DNA of 64,000 bases from Larus michahellis (GCF_964199755.1 NC_133906.1:434001-498000); one strand, 5' to 3'. Shown: positions 12,713 through 25,183, counted from the stretch's first letter. Numbers and translations are program-made. Notes: generated from the letters alone by a model not told the origin.

Positions 12713-13477
12713 GGAAGGAACGTTGGGGCTTCTTCTCAGTGTCTCTGACTTAGGGTTTCACTGTCCCGGGAAAGTCTCTGCTAACACCCTGCAGAGCGCA
12801 GTGCCCAATATACAGAAACGTCTTGCGGTATCTCCTACAAGGAAAGTGCCAAGAGGGAATTGTCGATCTTGTTCTCAGTGTCTCTCACCCTGCAGAGCGC
12901 TGTGCCCTATATACACAAAAATCTTGCGCTATCTCCAACATGTAAAGTGCCAGGAGAGAATTGCAGGAATTCATCGCAGTGCTCCAAGAATGGCATTCAA
13001 TGTGCCAGAAACTTTCCTGCCTACAGTCTCCAGGGAGATTTCCTCAAAACCAATAAGCATCCCGCTATATGTCCTAAATGGAAAGTGTCAGGAGGGAAAT
13101 ATAGGACTTGCTCTGCCTATCTTTGAATACTGCTTTCTACTCTCCTGGTTAAGTCTTTGCTAACATTCTCTCCAGGGAGTTGCCCTCAAAACCAACACAC
13201 ATCTTGACATATCTCCCACATGGAAAGTGCCAGCAGGGAAAAATGGGGACTGTTCTTAGACTCGATAGGATCTGCTTCAAGTCAACTAGTTATCTCCTTG
13301 GCTACGTTCTTCAAAGAGATAGGTGCAAAACAATCAAAAAATCATCTTGCTGTGTCTCCAACATGGAAAGTGCCAGGAGGGAATTCTAGGGCTTGTTCCC
13401 AGTGTCTCTCAGAATTGTTCTCATGACCCTGGCTACATCTCTGCTAAGACGCTTGCATTGCCCAGAGACCTACGACA
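12713..13477 (+). repeat. 765-bp satellite spacer, copy 5
   Basis: Begins 'ggaagg' and has the 'cgacat' ending; otherwise it matches copy 1. Confidence 0.9.
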
Positions 13478-14942
13478 TCTTTGGGCGTGGAACCAGTCTC
13501 CAGATATAAGGCTATTTTTGTGCCTGGCATGGCGCCAAGAGGGAAAGGGTGGTTTTGAGGCTGAAGGCAGCAGGAAAGCCTGCAGCCCCCAGGTGTGTGG
13601 GGCTACGCAAGCGGTTCCCAAAGAGCTTTAGAACAAGGCATAGTTTTCCCTTCTGGCTCTTTGTGCGTGGGACCCATCTCCAGACATATGGCCATTTTCG
13701 TGCCTGGCGTGGTGCCAAGTGGGAAAGGGTGGTTTTGAGGCTGAAGGCAGCAGGAAAGCCTGCAGCCCCCAGGTGTGTGGGGCTACGCAAGTGGTTCCCA
13801 AAGAGCTTTAGAACAAGGCATAGTTTTCCCTGCTGGCTCTTTGGGCATTGGACCAGTCTCCAGACATAAGGGCATTTTTTTACCTGTCGCGGCGCCAAGT
13901 GGGAAAGGGTGGTTTTGAGGCAGAAGGCCCCAGGAAACCTGCAGCCCCCAGGTGTGTGGGGCTACGCAAGCGGTTCCCAAAGAGCTTTAGAACAAGGCAT
14001 AGTTTTCCCTGCTGGCTCTTTGGGCGTTGGACCAGTCTCCAGACATATGGCCATTTTTGTGCCTGGCGCGGCGCCAAGTGGGAAAGGGTGGTTTTGAGGC
14101 TGAAGGCAGCAGGAAAGCCTGCAGCCCCCAGGTGTGTGGGGCTACGCAAGTGGTTCCCAAAGAGCTTTAGAACAAGGCATAGTTTTCCCTGCTGGCTCTT
14201 TGGGCGTGGGACCAATCTCCAGACATATGGCCATTTTTGTGCCTGGCGCGGCGCCAAGTGGGAAAGGGTGGTTTTGAGGCTGAAGGCAGCAGGAAAGCCT
14301 GCAGCCCCCAGGTGTGTGGGGCTCCGCAAGCGGTTCCCAAAGAGCTTTAGAACAAGGCATAGTTTTCCCTGCTGGCTCTTTGGGCGTAAGACCAATCTCC
14401 AGCCATATGGCCATTTTTGTGCCTGGCGTGGTGCCAAGTGGGAAAGGGTGGTTTTGAGGCTGAAGGCAGCAGGAAAGCCTGCAGCCCCCAGGTGTGTGGG
14501 GCTACGCAAGCGGTTCCCAAAGAGCTTTAGAACAAAGCATAGTTTTCCCTGCTGGCTCTTTGGGCGTGGGACCAATCTCCAGACATATGGCCATTTTTGT
14601 GCCTGGTGTGGCGCCAAGTGGGAAAGGGTGGTTTTGAGGCTGAAGGCAGCGGGAATGCCTGCAGCCCCCAGGTGTGTGGGGCTACGCAAGCGGTTGCCAA
14701 AGAGCTTTAGAAGAAGGCATAGTTTTCCCTGCTGGCTCTTTGGGCGTGGGACCCATCTCCAGACATATGGCCATTTTTGTGCCTGGCGCGGCGCCAAGTG
14801 GGAAAGGGTGGTTTTGAGGCTGAAGGCAGCAGGAAAGCCTGCAGCCCACAGCTCTGTGGGGCTACGCAAGCGGTTCCCAAAGAGCTTTAGAACAAGGCAT
14901 AGTTTTCCTTGCTGGCTCTTTGGGCGTGGGACCAATCTCCAG
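13478..14942 (+). repeat. 180-bp monomer block 5 (8 units)
   Basis: The first three units match the start of block 1, including 'acataagggcattttttta' and the 1-bp deletion near 13,935. The rest resembles block 4 types. Confidence 0.9.
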
Positions 14943-15707
14943 GCAAGGAACGTTGGGGCTTCTTCTCAGTGTCTCTGACTTAGGGTTTCACTGTCCCGGG
15001 AAAGTCTCTGCTAACACCCTGCAGAGCGCAGTGCCCAATATACAGAAACGTCTTGCGGTATCTCCTACAAGGAAAGTGCCAAGAGGGAATTGTCGATCTT
15101 GTTCTCAGTGTCTCTCACCCTGCAGAGCGCTGTGCCCTATATACACAAAAATCTTGCGCTATCTCCAACATGTAAAGTGCCAGGAGAGAATTGCAGGAAT
15201 TCATCGCAGTGCTCCAAGAATGGCATTCAATGTGCCAGAAACTTTCCTGCCTACAGTCTCCAGGGAGATTTCCTCAAAACCAATAAGCATCCCGCTATAT
15301 GTCCTAAATGGAAAGTGTCAGGAGGGAAATATAGGACTTGCTCTGCCTATCTTTGAATACTGCTTTCTACTCTCCTGGTTAAGTCTTTGCTAACATTCTC
15401 TCCAGGGAGTTGCCCTCAAAACCAACACACATCTTGACATATCTCCCACATGGAAAGTGCCAGCAGGGAAAAATGGGGACTGTTCTTAGACTCGATAGGA
15501 TCTGCTTCAAGTCAACTAGTTATCTCCTTGGCTACGTTCTTCAAAGAGATAGGTGCAAAACAATCAAAAAGTCATCTTGCTGTGTCTCCAACATGGAAAG
15601 TGCCAGGAGGGAATTCTAGGGCTTGTTCCCAGTGTCTCTCAGAATTGTTCTCATGACCCTGGCTACATCTCTGCTAAGACGCTTGCATTGCCCAGAGACC
15701 TACGACG
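14943..15707 (+). repeat. 765-bp satellite spacer, copy 6
   Basis: Begins 'gcaagg'. A private A-to-G change ('caaaaagtcatc') lies near 15,571. Ending 'cgacg'. Confidence 0.9.
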
Positions 15708-16813
15708 TCTTTGGGCGTGGAACCAGTCTCCAGATATAAGGCTATTTTTGTGCCTGGCATGGCGCCAAGAGGGAAAGGGTGGTTTTGAGGCTGAAGGCAG
15801 CAGGAAAGCCTGCAGCCCACAGCTCTGTGGGGCTACGCAAGCGGTTCCCAAAGAGCTTTAGAACAAGGCATAGTTTTCCCTGCTGGCTCTTTGGGCGTGG
15901 GACCAATCTCCAGACATATGGCCATTTTTGTGCCTGGCGTGGCGCCAAGTGGGAAAGGGTGGTTTTGAGGCTGAAGGCAGCAGGAAAGCCTGCAGCCCCC
16001 AGGTGTGTGGGGCTACGCAAGCCGTTCCCAAAGAGCTTTAGAACAAGGCATAGTTTTCCCTGCTGGCTCTTTGGGCGTGGGACCAATCTACACACATATG
16101 GCCATTTTTGTGCCTGGCACGGCGCCAAGAGGGAAAGGGTGGTTTTGAGGCTGAAGGCAGCAGGAAAGCCTGCAGCCCCCAGGTGTGTGGGGCTACGCAA
16201 GCCATTCCCAAAGAGCTTTAGAACAAGGCATAGTTTTCCCTGCTGGCTCTTTGGGCGTTGGACCAGTCTCCAGACATATGGCCATTTTTGTGCCTGGCGT
16301 GGTGCCAAGTGGGAAAGGGTGGTTTTGAGGCTGAAGGCAGCAGGAAAGCCTGCAGCCCCCAGGTGTGTGGGGCTATGCAAGCGGTTCCCAAAGAGCTTTA
16401 GAACAAGGCATAGTTTTCCCTGCTGGCTCTTTGGGCGTGGGACCATTCCCCAGACATATGGCCATTTTTGTGCCTGGCGTGGTGCCAAGTGGGAAAGGGT
16501 GGTTTTGAGGCTGAAGGCAGCAGGAAAGCCTGCAGCCCGCAGCTCTGTGGGGCTACGCAAGCGGTTGCCAAAGAGCTTTAGAACAAGGCATAGTTTTCCC
16601 TGCTGGCTCTTTGGGCTTGGGACCCATCTCCAGACATATGGCCATTTTTGTGCCTGGCGCGGCGCCAAGTGGGAAAGGGTGGTTTTGAGGCTGAAGGCAG
16701 CAGGAAAGCCTGCAGCCCCCAGGTGTGTGGGGCTACGCAAGCGGTTCCCAAAGAGCTTTAGAACAAGGCATAGTTTTCCTTGCTGGCTCTTTGGGCGTGG
16801 GACCAATCTCCAG
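15708..16813 (+). repeat. 180-bp monomer block 6 (6 units)
   Basis: It shares the rare variants 'caatctacacacatatgg' and 'caagccattcccaaag' with block 9 (about 21,710 and 21,813), so blocks 6 and 9 derive from one another or a common copy. Confidence 0.9.
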
Positions 16814-17578
16814 GGAAGTAACGTTGGGGCTTCTTCTCAGTGTCTCTGACTTAGGGTTTCACTGTCCCGGGAAAGTCTCTGCTAACACCCTGCAGAGCGC
16901 AGTGCCCAATATACAGAAACGTCTTGCGGTATCTCCTACAAGGAAAGTGCCAAGAGGGAATTGTCGATCTTGTTCTCAGTGTTTCTCACCCTGCAGAGCG
17001 CTGTGCCCTATATACACAAAAATCTTGCGCTATCTCCAACATGTAAAGTGCCAGGAGAGAATTGCAGGAATTCATCGCAGTGCTCCAAGAATGGCATTCA
17101 ATGTGCCAGAAACTTTCCTGCCTACAGTCTCCAGGGAGATTTCCTCAAAACCAATAAGCATCCCGCTATATGTCCTAAATGGAAAGTGTCAGGAGGGAAA
17201 TATAGGACTTGCTCTGCCTATCTTTGAATACTGCTTTCTACTCTCCTGGTTAAGTCTTTGCTAACATTCTCTCCAGGGAGTTGCCCTCAAAACCAACACA
17301 CATCTTGACATATCTCCCACATGGAAAGTGCCAGCAGGGAAAAATGGGGACTGTTCTTAGACTCGATAGGATCTGCTTCAAGTCAACTAGTTATCTCCTT
17401 GGCTACGTTCTTCAAAGAGATAGGTGCAAAACAATCAAAAAATCATCTTGCTGTGTCTCCAACATGGAAAGTGCCAGGAGGGAATTCTAGGGCTTGTTCC
17501 CAGTGTCTCTCAGAATTGTTCTCATGACCCTGGCTACATCTCTGCTAAGACGCTTGCATTGCCCAGAGACCTACGACG
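16814..17578 (+). repeat. 765-bp satellite spacer, copy 7
   Basis: Begins 'ggaagtaacg'. It shares 'cagtgtttctcacc' only with copy 8, indicating a local tandem duplication of neighbouring blocks. Confidence 0.9.
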
Positions 17579-18504
17579 TCTTTGGGCGTGGAACCAGTCT
17601 CCAGATATAAGGCTATTTTTGTGCCTGGCATGGCGCCAAGAGGGAAAGGGTGGTTTTGAGGCTGAAGGCAGCAGGAAAGCCTGCAGCCCCCAGGTGTGTG
17701 GGGCTACGCAAGCGGTTCCCAAAGAGCTTTAGAACAAGGCATAGTTTTCCCTGCTGGCTCTTTGGGCGTGGGACCAATCTCCAGACATATGGCCATTTTT
17801 GTGCCTGGCGTGGTGCCAAGTGGGAAAGGGTGGTTTTGAGGCTGAAGGCAGCAGGAAAGCCTGCAGCCCCCAGGTCTGTGGGGCTACGCAAGCCGTTCCC
17901 AAAGAGCTTTAGAACAAGGCATAGTTTTCCCTGCTGGCTCTTTGGGCGTGGGACCAATCTCCAGACATATGGCCATTTTTGTGCCTGGCACGGCGCCAAG
18001 AGGGAAAGGGTGGTTTTGAGGCTGAAGGCAGCAGGAAAGCCTGCAGCCCCCAGGTGTGTGGGGCTACGCAAGCGGTTCCCAAAGAGCTTTAGAACAAGGC
18101 ATAGTTTTCCCTGCTGGCTCTTTGGGCGTGGGACCAATCTCCAGACATATGGCCATTTTTGTGCCTGGCGCTGCGCCAAGTGGGAAAGGGTGGTTTTGAG
18201 GCTGAAGGCAGCAGGAAAGCCTGCAGCCCGCAGCTCTGTGGGGCTACGCAAGCGGTTGCCAAAGAGCTTTAGAACAAGGCATAGTTTTCCCTGCTGGCTC
18301 TTTGGGCGTGGGACCCATCTCCAGACATATGGCCATTTTTGTGCCTGGCGCGGCGCCAAGTGGGAAAGGGTGGTTTTGAGGCTGAAGGCAGCAGGAAAGC
18401 CTGCAGCCCACAGCTCTGTGGGGCTACGCAAGCGGTTCCCAAAGAGCTTTAGAACAAGGCATAGTTTTCCTTGCTGGCTCTTTGGGCGTGGGACCAATCT
18501 CCAG
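17579..18504 (+). repeat. 180-bp monomer block 7 (5 units)
   Basis: The shortest complete block. Its units mirror the first and last units of block 6. Confidence 0.9.
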
Positions 18505-19269
18505 GGAAGGAACGTTGGGGCTTCTTCTCAGTGTCTCTGACTTAGGGTTTCACTGTCCCAGGAAAGTCTCTGCTAACACCCTGCAGAGCGCAGTGCCCAA
18601 TATACAGAAACGTCTTGCGGTATCTCCTACAAGGAAAGTGCCAAGAGGGAATTGTCGATCTTGTTCTCAGTGTTTCTCACCCTGCAGAGCGCTGTGCCCT
18701 ATATACACAAAAATCTTGCGCTATCTCCAACATGTAAAGTGCCAGGAGAGAATTGCAGGAATTCATCGCAGTGCTCCAAGAATGGCATTCAATGTGCCAG
18801 AAACTTTCCTGCCTACAGTCTCCAGGGAGATTTCCTCAAAACCAATAAGCATCCCGCTATATGTCCTAAATGGAAAGTGTCAGGAGGGAAATATAGGACT
18901 TGCTCTGCCTATCTTTGAATACTGCTTTCTACTCTCCTGGTTAAGTCTTTGCTAACATTCTCTCCAGGGAGTTGCCCTCAAAACCAACACACATCTTGAC
19001 ATATCTCCCACATGGAAAGTGCCAGCAGGGAAAAATGGGGACTGTTCTTAGACTCGATAGGATCTGCTTCAAGTCAACTAGTTATCTCCTTGGCTACGTT
19101 CTTCAAAGAGATAGGTGCAAAACAATCAAAAAATCATCTTGCTGTGTCTCCAACATGGAAAGTGCCAGGAGGGAATTCTAGGGCTTGTTCCCAGTGTCTC
19201 CCAGAATTGTTCTCATGACCCTGGCTACATCTCTGCTAAGACGCTTGCATTGCCCAGAGACCTACGACA
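18505..19269 (+). repeat. 765-bp satellite spacer, copy 8
   Basis: The most changed spacer. It has 'tgtcccaggaaag' (loss of the cccggg site), 'gtgtttctcacc' and 'gtctcccagaatt'. Confidence 0.9.
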
Positions 19270-20555
19270 TCTTTGGGCGTGGAACCAGTCTCCAGATATA
19301 AGCCTATTTTTGTGCCTGGCATGGCGCCAAGAGGGAAAGGGTGGTTTTGAGGCTGAAGGCAGCAGGAAAGCCTGCAGCCCGCAGCTCTGTGGGGCTACGC
19401 AAGCGGTTGCCAAAGAGCTTTAGAACAAGGCATAGTTTTCCCTGCTGGCTCTTTGGGCGTGGGACCAATCTCCAGACATATGGCCATTTTTGTGCCTGGC
19501 GCGGCGCCAAGTGGGAAAGGGTGGTTTTGAGGCTGAAGGGAGCAGGAAAGCCTGCGGCCCCCAGGTCTGTGGGGCTACGCAAGCGGTTCCCAAAGAGCTT
19601 TAGAACAAGGCATAGTTTTCCCTGCTGGCTCTTTGGGCGTGGGACCAGTCTCCAGACATATGGCCATTTTTGTGCCTGGCGTGGTGCCAAGTGGGAAAGG
19701 GTGGTTTTGAGGCTGAAGGCAGCAGGAAAGCCTGCAGCCCCCAGGTGTGTGGGGCTACGGAAGCGGTTCCCAAAGAGCTTTAGAACAAGGCATAGTTTTC
19801 CCTGCTGGCTCTTTGGGCGCGGGACCAATCTACAGACATATGGCCATTTTTGTGCCTGGTGTGGCGCCAAGTGGGAAAGGGTGGTTTTGAGGCTGAAGGC
19901 AGCAGGAAAGCCTGCAGCCCCCATGTCTGTGCAGCTACGCAAGCGGTTCCCAAAGAGGTTTAGAACAAGGCCTAATTTTCCGTGCTGGCTCTTTGGGCAT
20001 GGGACCCATCTCCAGACATATGGCCATTTTTGTGCCTGGCGCGGCGCCAAGTGGGAAAGGGTGGTTTTGAGGCTGAAGGCAGCAGGAAAGCCTGCAGCCC
20101 CCAGGTCTGTGGGGCTATGCAAGCGGTTCCCAAAGAGCTTTAGAACAAGGCATAGTTTTCCCTGCTGGCTCTTTGTGCGTGGGACCCATCTCCAGACATA
20201 TGGCCATTTTTGTGCCTGGCGTGGTGCCAAGTGGGAAAGGGTGGTTTTGAGGCTGAAGGCAGCAGGAAAGCCTGCAGCCCCCAGGTGTGTGGGGCTACGC
20301 AAGCGGTTCCCAAAGAGCTTTAGAACAAGGCATAGTTTTCCCTGCTGGCTCTTTGGGCGTGGGACCCATCTCCAGACATATGGCCATTTTTGTGCCTGGC
20401 GCGGCGCCAAGTGGGAAAGGGTGGTTTTGAGGCTGAAGGCAGCAGGAAAGCCTGCAGCCCCCAGGTGTGTGGGGCTACGCAAGCGGTTGCCAAAGAGCTT
20501 TAGAACAAGGCATAGTTTTCCTTGCTGGCTCTTTGGGCGTGGGACCAATCTCCAG
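19270..20555 (+). repeat. 180-bp monomer block 8 (7 units)
   Basis: Seven units. Several carry the 'ggcctaattttccgtgc' variant typical of block 4. Confidence 0.9.
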
Positions 20556-21320
20556 GGAAGGAACGTTGGGGCTTCTTCTCAGTGTCTCTGACTTAGGGTT
20601 TCACTGTCCCGGGAAAGTCTCTGCTAACACCCTGCAGAGCGCAGTGCCCAATATACAGAAACGTCTTGCGGTATCTCCTACAAGGAAAGTGCCAAGAGGG
20701 AATTGTCGATCTTGTTCTCAGTGTCTCTCACCCTGCAGAGCGCTGTGCCCTATATACACAAAAATCTTGCGCTATCTCCAACATGTAAAGTGCCAGGAGA
20801 GAATTGCAGGAATTCATCGCAGTGCTCCAAGAATGGCATTCAATGTGCCAGAAACTTTCCTGCCTACAGTCTCCAGGGAGATTTCCTCAAAACCAATAAG
20901 CATCCCGCTATATGTCCTAAATGGAAAGTGTCAGGAGGGAAATATAGGACTTGCTCTGCCTATCTTTGAATACTGCTTTCTACTCTCCTGGTTAAGTCTT
21001 TGCTAACATTCTCTCCAGGGAGTTGCCCTCAAAACCAACACACATCTTGACATATCTCCCACATGGAAAGTGCCAGCAGGGAAAAATGGGGACTGTTCTT
21101 AGACTCGATAGGATCTGCTTCAAGTCAACTAGTTATCTCCTTGGCTACGTTCTTCAAAGAGATAGGTGCAAAACAATCAAAAAATCATCTTGCTGTGTCT
21201 CCAACATGGAAAGTGCCAGGAGGGAATTCTAGGGCTTGTTCCCAGTGTCTCTCAGAATTGTTCTCATGACCCTGGCTACATCTCTGCTAAGACGCTTGCA
21301 TTGCCCAGAGACCTACGACG
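20556..21320 (+). repeat. 765-bp satellite spacer, copy 9
   Basis: Begins 'ggaagg', ending 'cgacg'. No private change noticed. Confidence 0.9.
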
Positions 21321-22605
21321 TCTTTGGGCGTGGAACCAGTCTCCAGATATAAGGCTATTTTTGTGCCTGGCATGGCGCCAAGAGGGAAAGGGTGGTTTTG
21401 AGGCTGAAGGCAGCAGGAAAGCCTGCAGCCCCCAGGTGTGTGGGGCTACGCAAGCGGTTCCCAAAGAGCTTTAGAACAAGGCATAGTTTTCCCTGCTGGC
21501 TCTTTGGGCGTGGGACCAATCTCCAGACATATGGCCATTTTTGTGCCTGGCGTGGTGCCAAGTGGGAAAGGGTGGTTTTGAGGCTGAAGGCAGCAGGAAA
21601 GCCTGCAGCCCGCAGCTCTGTGGGGCTACGCAAGCGGTTCCCAAAGAGCTTTAGAACAAGGCATAGTTTTCCCTGCTGGCTCTTTGGGCGTGGGACCAAT
21701 CTACACACATATGGCCATTTTTGTGCCTGGCACGGCGCCAAGAGGGAAAGGGTGGTTTTGAGGCTGAAGGCAGCAGGAAAGCCTGCAGCCCCCAGGTGTG
21801 TGGGGCTACGCAAGCCATTCCCAAAGAGCTTTAGAACAAGGCATAGTTTTCCCTGCTGGCTCTTTGGGCGTGGGACCAGTCTCCAGACATATGGCCATTT
21901 TTGTGCCTGGCGTGGTGCCAAGTGGGAAAGGGTGGTTTTGAGGCTGAAGGCAGCAGGAAAGCCTGCAGCCCCCAGGTGTGTGGGGCTATGCAAGCGGTTC
22001 CCAAAGAGCTTTAGAACAAGGCATAGTTTTCCCTGCTGGCTCTTTGGGCGTGGGACCAATCTCCAGACATATGGCCATTTTTGTGCCTGGCGTGGTGCCA
22101 AGTGGGAAAGGGTGGTTTTGAGGCTGAAGGCAGCAGGAAAGCCTGCAGCCCGCAGCTCTGTGGGGCTACGCAAGCGGTTCCCAAAGAGGTTTAGAACAAG
22201 GCATAGTTTTCCCTGCTGGCTCTTGGGTGTGGGACCAGTCTCCAGACATATGGCCATTTTTGTGCCTGGCGCGGCGCCAAGTGGGAAAGGGTGGTTTTGA
22301 GGCTGAAGGCAGCAGGAAAGCCTGCAGCCCCCAGGTGTGTGGGGCTACGCAAGCGGTTCCCAAAGAGCTTTAGAACAAGGCATAGTTTTCCCTGCTGGCT
22401 CTTTGGGCGTGGGACCCATCTCCAGACATATGGCCATTTTTGTGCCTGGCGCGGCGCCAAGTGGGAAAGGGTGGTTTTGAGGCTGAAGGCAGCAGGAAAG
22501 CCTGCAGCCCCCAGGTGTGTGGGGCTACGCAAGCGGTTCCCAAAGAGCTTTAGAACAAGGCATAGTTTTCCTTGCTGGCTCTTTGGGCGTGGGACCAATC
22601 TCCAG
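21321..22605 (+). repeat. 180-bp monomer block 9 (7 units)
   Basis: Seven units with a 1-bp deletion near 22,224 ('gctcttgggtgtggg'). It shares rare variants with block 6. Confidence 0.9.
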
Positions 22606-23370
22606 GGAAGGAACGTTGGGGCTTCTTCTCAGTGTCTCTGACTTAGGGTTTCACTGTCCCGGGAAAGTCTCTGCTAACACCCTGCAGAGCGCAGTGCCCA
22701 ATATACAGAAACGTCTTGCGGTATCTCCTACAAGGAAAGTGCCAAGAGGGAATTGTCGATCTTGTTCTCAGTGTCTCTCACCCTGCAGAGCGCTGTGCCC
22801 TATATACACAAAAATCTTGCGCTATCTCCAACATGTAAAGTGCCAGGAGAGAATTGCAGGAATTCATCGCAGTGCTCCAAGAATGGCATTCAATGTGCCA
22901 GAAACTTTCCTGCCTACAGTCTCCAGGGAGATTTCCTCAAAACCAATAAGCATCCCGCTATATGTCCTAAATGGAAAGTGTCAGGAGGGAAATATAGGAC
23001 TTGCTCTGCCTATCTTTGAATACTGCTTTCTACTCTCCTGGTTAAGTCTTTGCTAACATTCTCTCCAGGGAGTTGCCCTCAAAACCAACACACATCTTGA
23101 CATATCTCCCACATGGAAAGTGCCAGCAGGGAAAAATGGGGACTGTTCTTAGACTCGATAGGATCTGCTTCAAGTCAACTAGTTATCTCCTTGGCTACGT
23201 TCTTCAAAGAGATAGGTGCAAAACAATCAAAAAATCATCTTGCTGTGTCTCCAACATGGAAAGTGCCAGGAGGGAATTCTAGGGCTTGTTCCCAGTGTCT
23301 CTCAGAATTGTTCTCATGACCCTGGCTACATCTCTGCTAAGACGCTTGCATTGCCCAGAGACCTACGACG
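22606..23370 (+). repeat. 765-bp satellite spacer, copy 10
   Basis: The last spacer, matching copy 9. Only a 76-bp partial monomer (23,371-23,446) follows before the array ends. Confidence 0.9.
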
Positions 23371-23445
23371 TCTTTGGGCGTGGAACCAGTCTCCAGATAT
23401 AAGGCTATTTTTGTGCCTGGCGCGGCGCCAAGAGGGAAAGGGTGG

Positions 23446-25182
23446 CCTAGGAGCCATGCGGAGCCAGGCCAGGAGCCTTCTGGAGGCATCTGAGGAGGCG
23501 AGTTGAGGCGGTCACGGGAACGGAGCCAAACAGAGCCCAAATATCAAGCTGCGCTGGCCACAAACGGCCAGGCAAGTCCGTCACAGGAGTGACGCTGATG
23601 CAGGTGTAGGAGCAGAGCAGAGCACAGCTGGACCAAAGAGTCGAGCTCAGTGGGGACAAGGAAGGATGCGGAGATAGCGCCAGGAGCTGAGCTGGCCCTA
23701 GGAACCCTGCGGAGCCAACATAGGAGCCTCCATGAGCCGTCCCAGGAGCCAAGATGAGCTGGCCAAGGAGTTGGGCAGAGCTGGCCACAAGAGTCCGTCT
23801 GACTTTGTGTCAAAAGACCAGGCAAGGCTGCTGCGAGGGCCGAGTGGATTCAGTTCATGAGTCGGGCCGAGATGCCGAGCATGCTGAGGGCAGCCAGCCC
23901 CTGGAGCTGATCTGAGTCAGTCCTAGTCCTAGGAAGCCTGCGGAGCCAAGGTAGGAGCCTTGACGAGCCGGCGAAGGCGTTGGGCAGAGCTGGCCGCAGG
24001 AGCCCATCTGACTTTGTGCCATAAGACCAGGCAAGGCTGCGACGAGGGCCGAGCGGAGTCAGCTCAGGAGATGGGCCGAGATACCGAGCATGCTGAGCGC
24101 AGCAAGCCCCTGGAGCAGAGCTGTGTCAGTCCCAGGAACCGCGTAGAGGCGTCCCCAAAAGTCAAGCTTTGCTGTCCTCAGGATGGCAGCTGAGCTTCCA
24201 CCAGTTGTCATGGTGTTTTAGTCCAAGGAGCCAATCTGAGCTGGTTGCAAAGCTGAACTGAGGGGGCACATGGGGGCAAGTTGAGTTGGTCCAAGGAGCT
24301 GAGTGGAGTGTGGCCTAGGAGCCATGCGGAGCCAGGCCAGGAGCCTTATGGCAACGTCCCAGGAGCCGAGGTGAGGCGGTCGCGGGAACGGAGCCAAACA
24401 GAGCCCAAATATCAAGCTGCGCTGGCCACAAACGGCCAGGCAAGTCCGTCACAGGAGTGACGCTGATGCAGGTGTAGGAGCAGAGCAGAGCACAGCTGGA
24501 CCAAAGAGTCGAGCTCAGTGGGGACAAGGAAGGATGCGGAGATAGCGCCAGGAGCTGAGCTGGCCCTAGGAACCCTGCGGAGCTAACGTAGGAGCCTCCA
24601 TGAGCCGTCCCAGGAGCCAAGATGAGCTGGCCAAGGAGTTGGGCAGAGCTGGCCACAAGAGTCCGTCTGACTTTGTGTCAAAAGACCAGGCAAGGCTGCT
24701 GCGAGGGCCGAGTGGATTCAGTTCATGAGTCGGGCCGAGATGCCGAGCATGCTGAGGGCAGCCAGCCCCTGGAGCTGAGCTGTGTCAGTCCTAGTCCTAG
24801 GAAGCCTGCGGAGCCAAGGTAGGAGCCTTGACGAGCCGGCGAAGGAGTTGGGCAGAGCTGGCCGCAGGAGCCCATCTGACTTTGTGCCATAAGACCAGGC
24901 AAGGCTGCGACGAGGGCCGAGCGGAGTCAGCTCAGGAGATGGGCCGAGATACCGAGCATGCTGAGCGCAGCAAGCCCCTGGAGCAGAGCTGTGTCAGTCC
25001 CAGGAACCGCGTGGAGGCGTCCCCAAAAGTCAAGCTTCGCTGTCCTCAGGATGGCAGCTGAGCTTCCACCAGTTGTCATGGTGTTTTAGTCCAAGGAGCC
25101 AATCTGAGCTGGTTGCAAAGCTGAACTGAGGGGGCACATGGGGGCAAGTTGAGTTGGTCCAAGGAGCTGAGTGGAGTGTGGC
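23446..25182 (+). repeat. 868-bp GC-rich tandem repeat, two copies (left arm)
   Basis: Copy 1 (23,446-24,313) and copy 2 (24,314-about 25,182) are offset by exactly 868 bp and nearly identical. Copy 1 ends its internal 'gagctgatctgagtcag' stretch slightly differently from copy 2. Each copy is itself built from short decayed units of the type 'aggagccaaggnaggagc' and 'gagctgagctgg', a few tens of bp long. The same family occurs in reverse complement at 34,207-36,567. Short minus-strand ORFs of about 113 aa are a consequence of composition. I do not recognise a named repeat. Confidence 0.85.
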
Positions 25183-25183
25183 C

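Larger units (their letters stand above)
1..23446. repeat. Composite higher-order satellite array (180-bp monomer plus 765-bp spacer)
   Basis: The whole left third is tandem repetition. A 180-bp monomer, recognisable by 'gggaaagggtggttttgagg' and 'agctttagaacaaggcatag', repeats head to tail, and ten 765-bp spacers interrupt it. Spacer-to-spacer distances are 4030, 2051, 3310, 2773, 2230, 1871, 1691, 2051 and 2050 bp. Each equals 791 + n x 180 within 2 bp, so spacers always enter and leave at the same monomer phase (just after 'ctccag'; the monomer resumes at 'tctttgggcgtgg'). n is 18, 7, 14, 11, 8, 6, 5, 7 and 7. The array enters from the left edge and ends at about 23,446 by joining a GC-rich repeat over a shared 'gtgg'. 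I do not recognise it as a named satellite. Both strands are largely free of stop codons, which I take as a by-product of a 60-codon period. Confidence 0.95.

Noticed and set aside
1..23446. CRISPR-like repeat-spacer arrangement
   Set aside because: The interspersed segments are identical to each other, repeats are 180 bp, and the context is a vertebrate chromosome.
23447..25061. 113- and 77-codon frames in the GC-rich repeats
   Set aside because: They recur only because the repeat recurs, lack known motifs and lie in low-stop GC-rich sequence.
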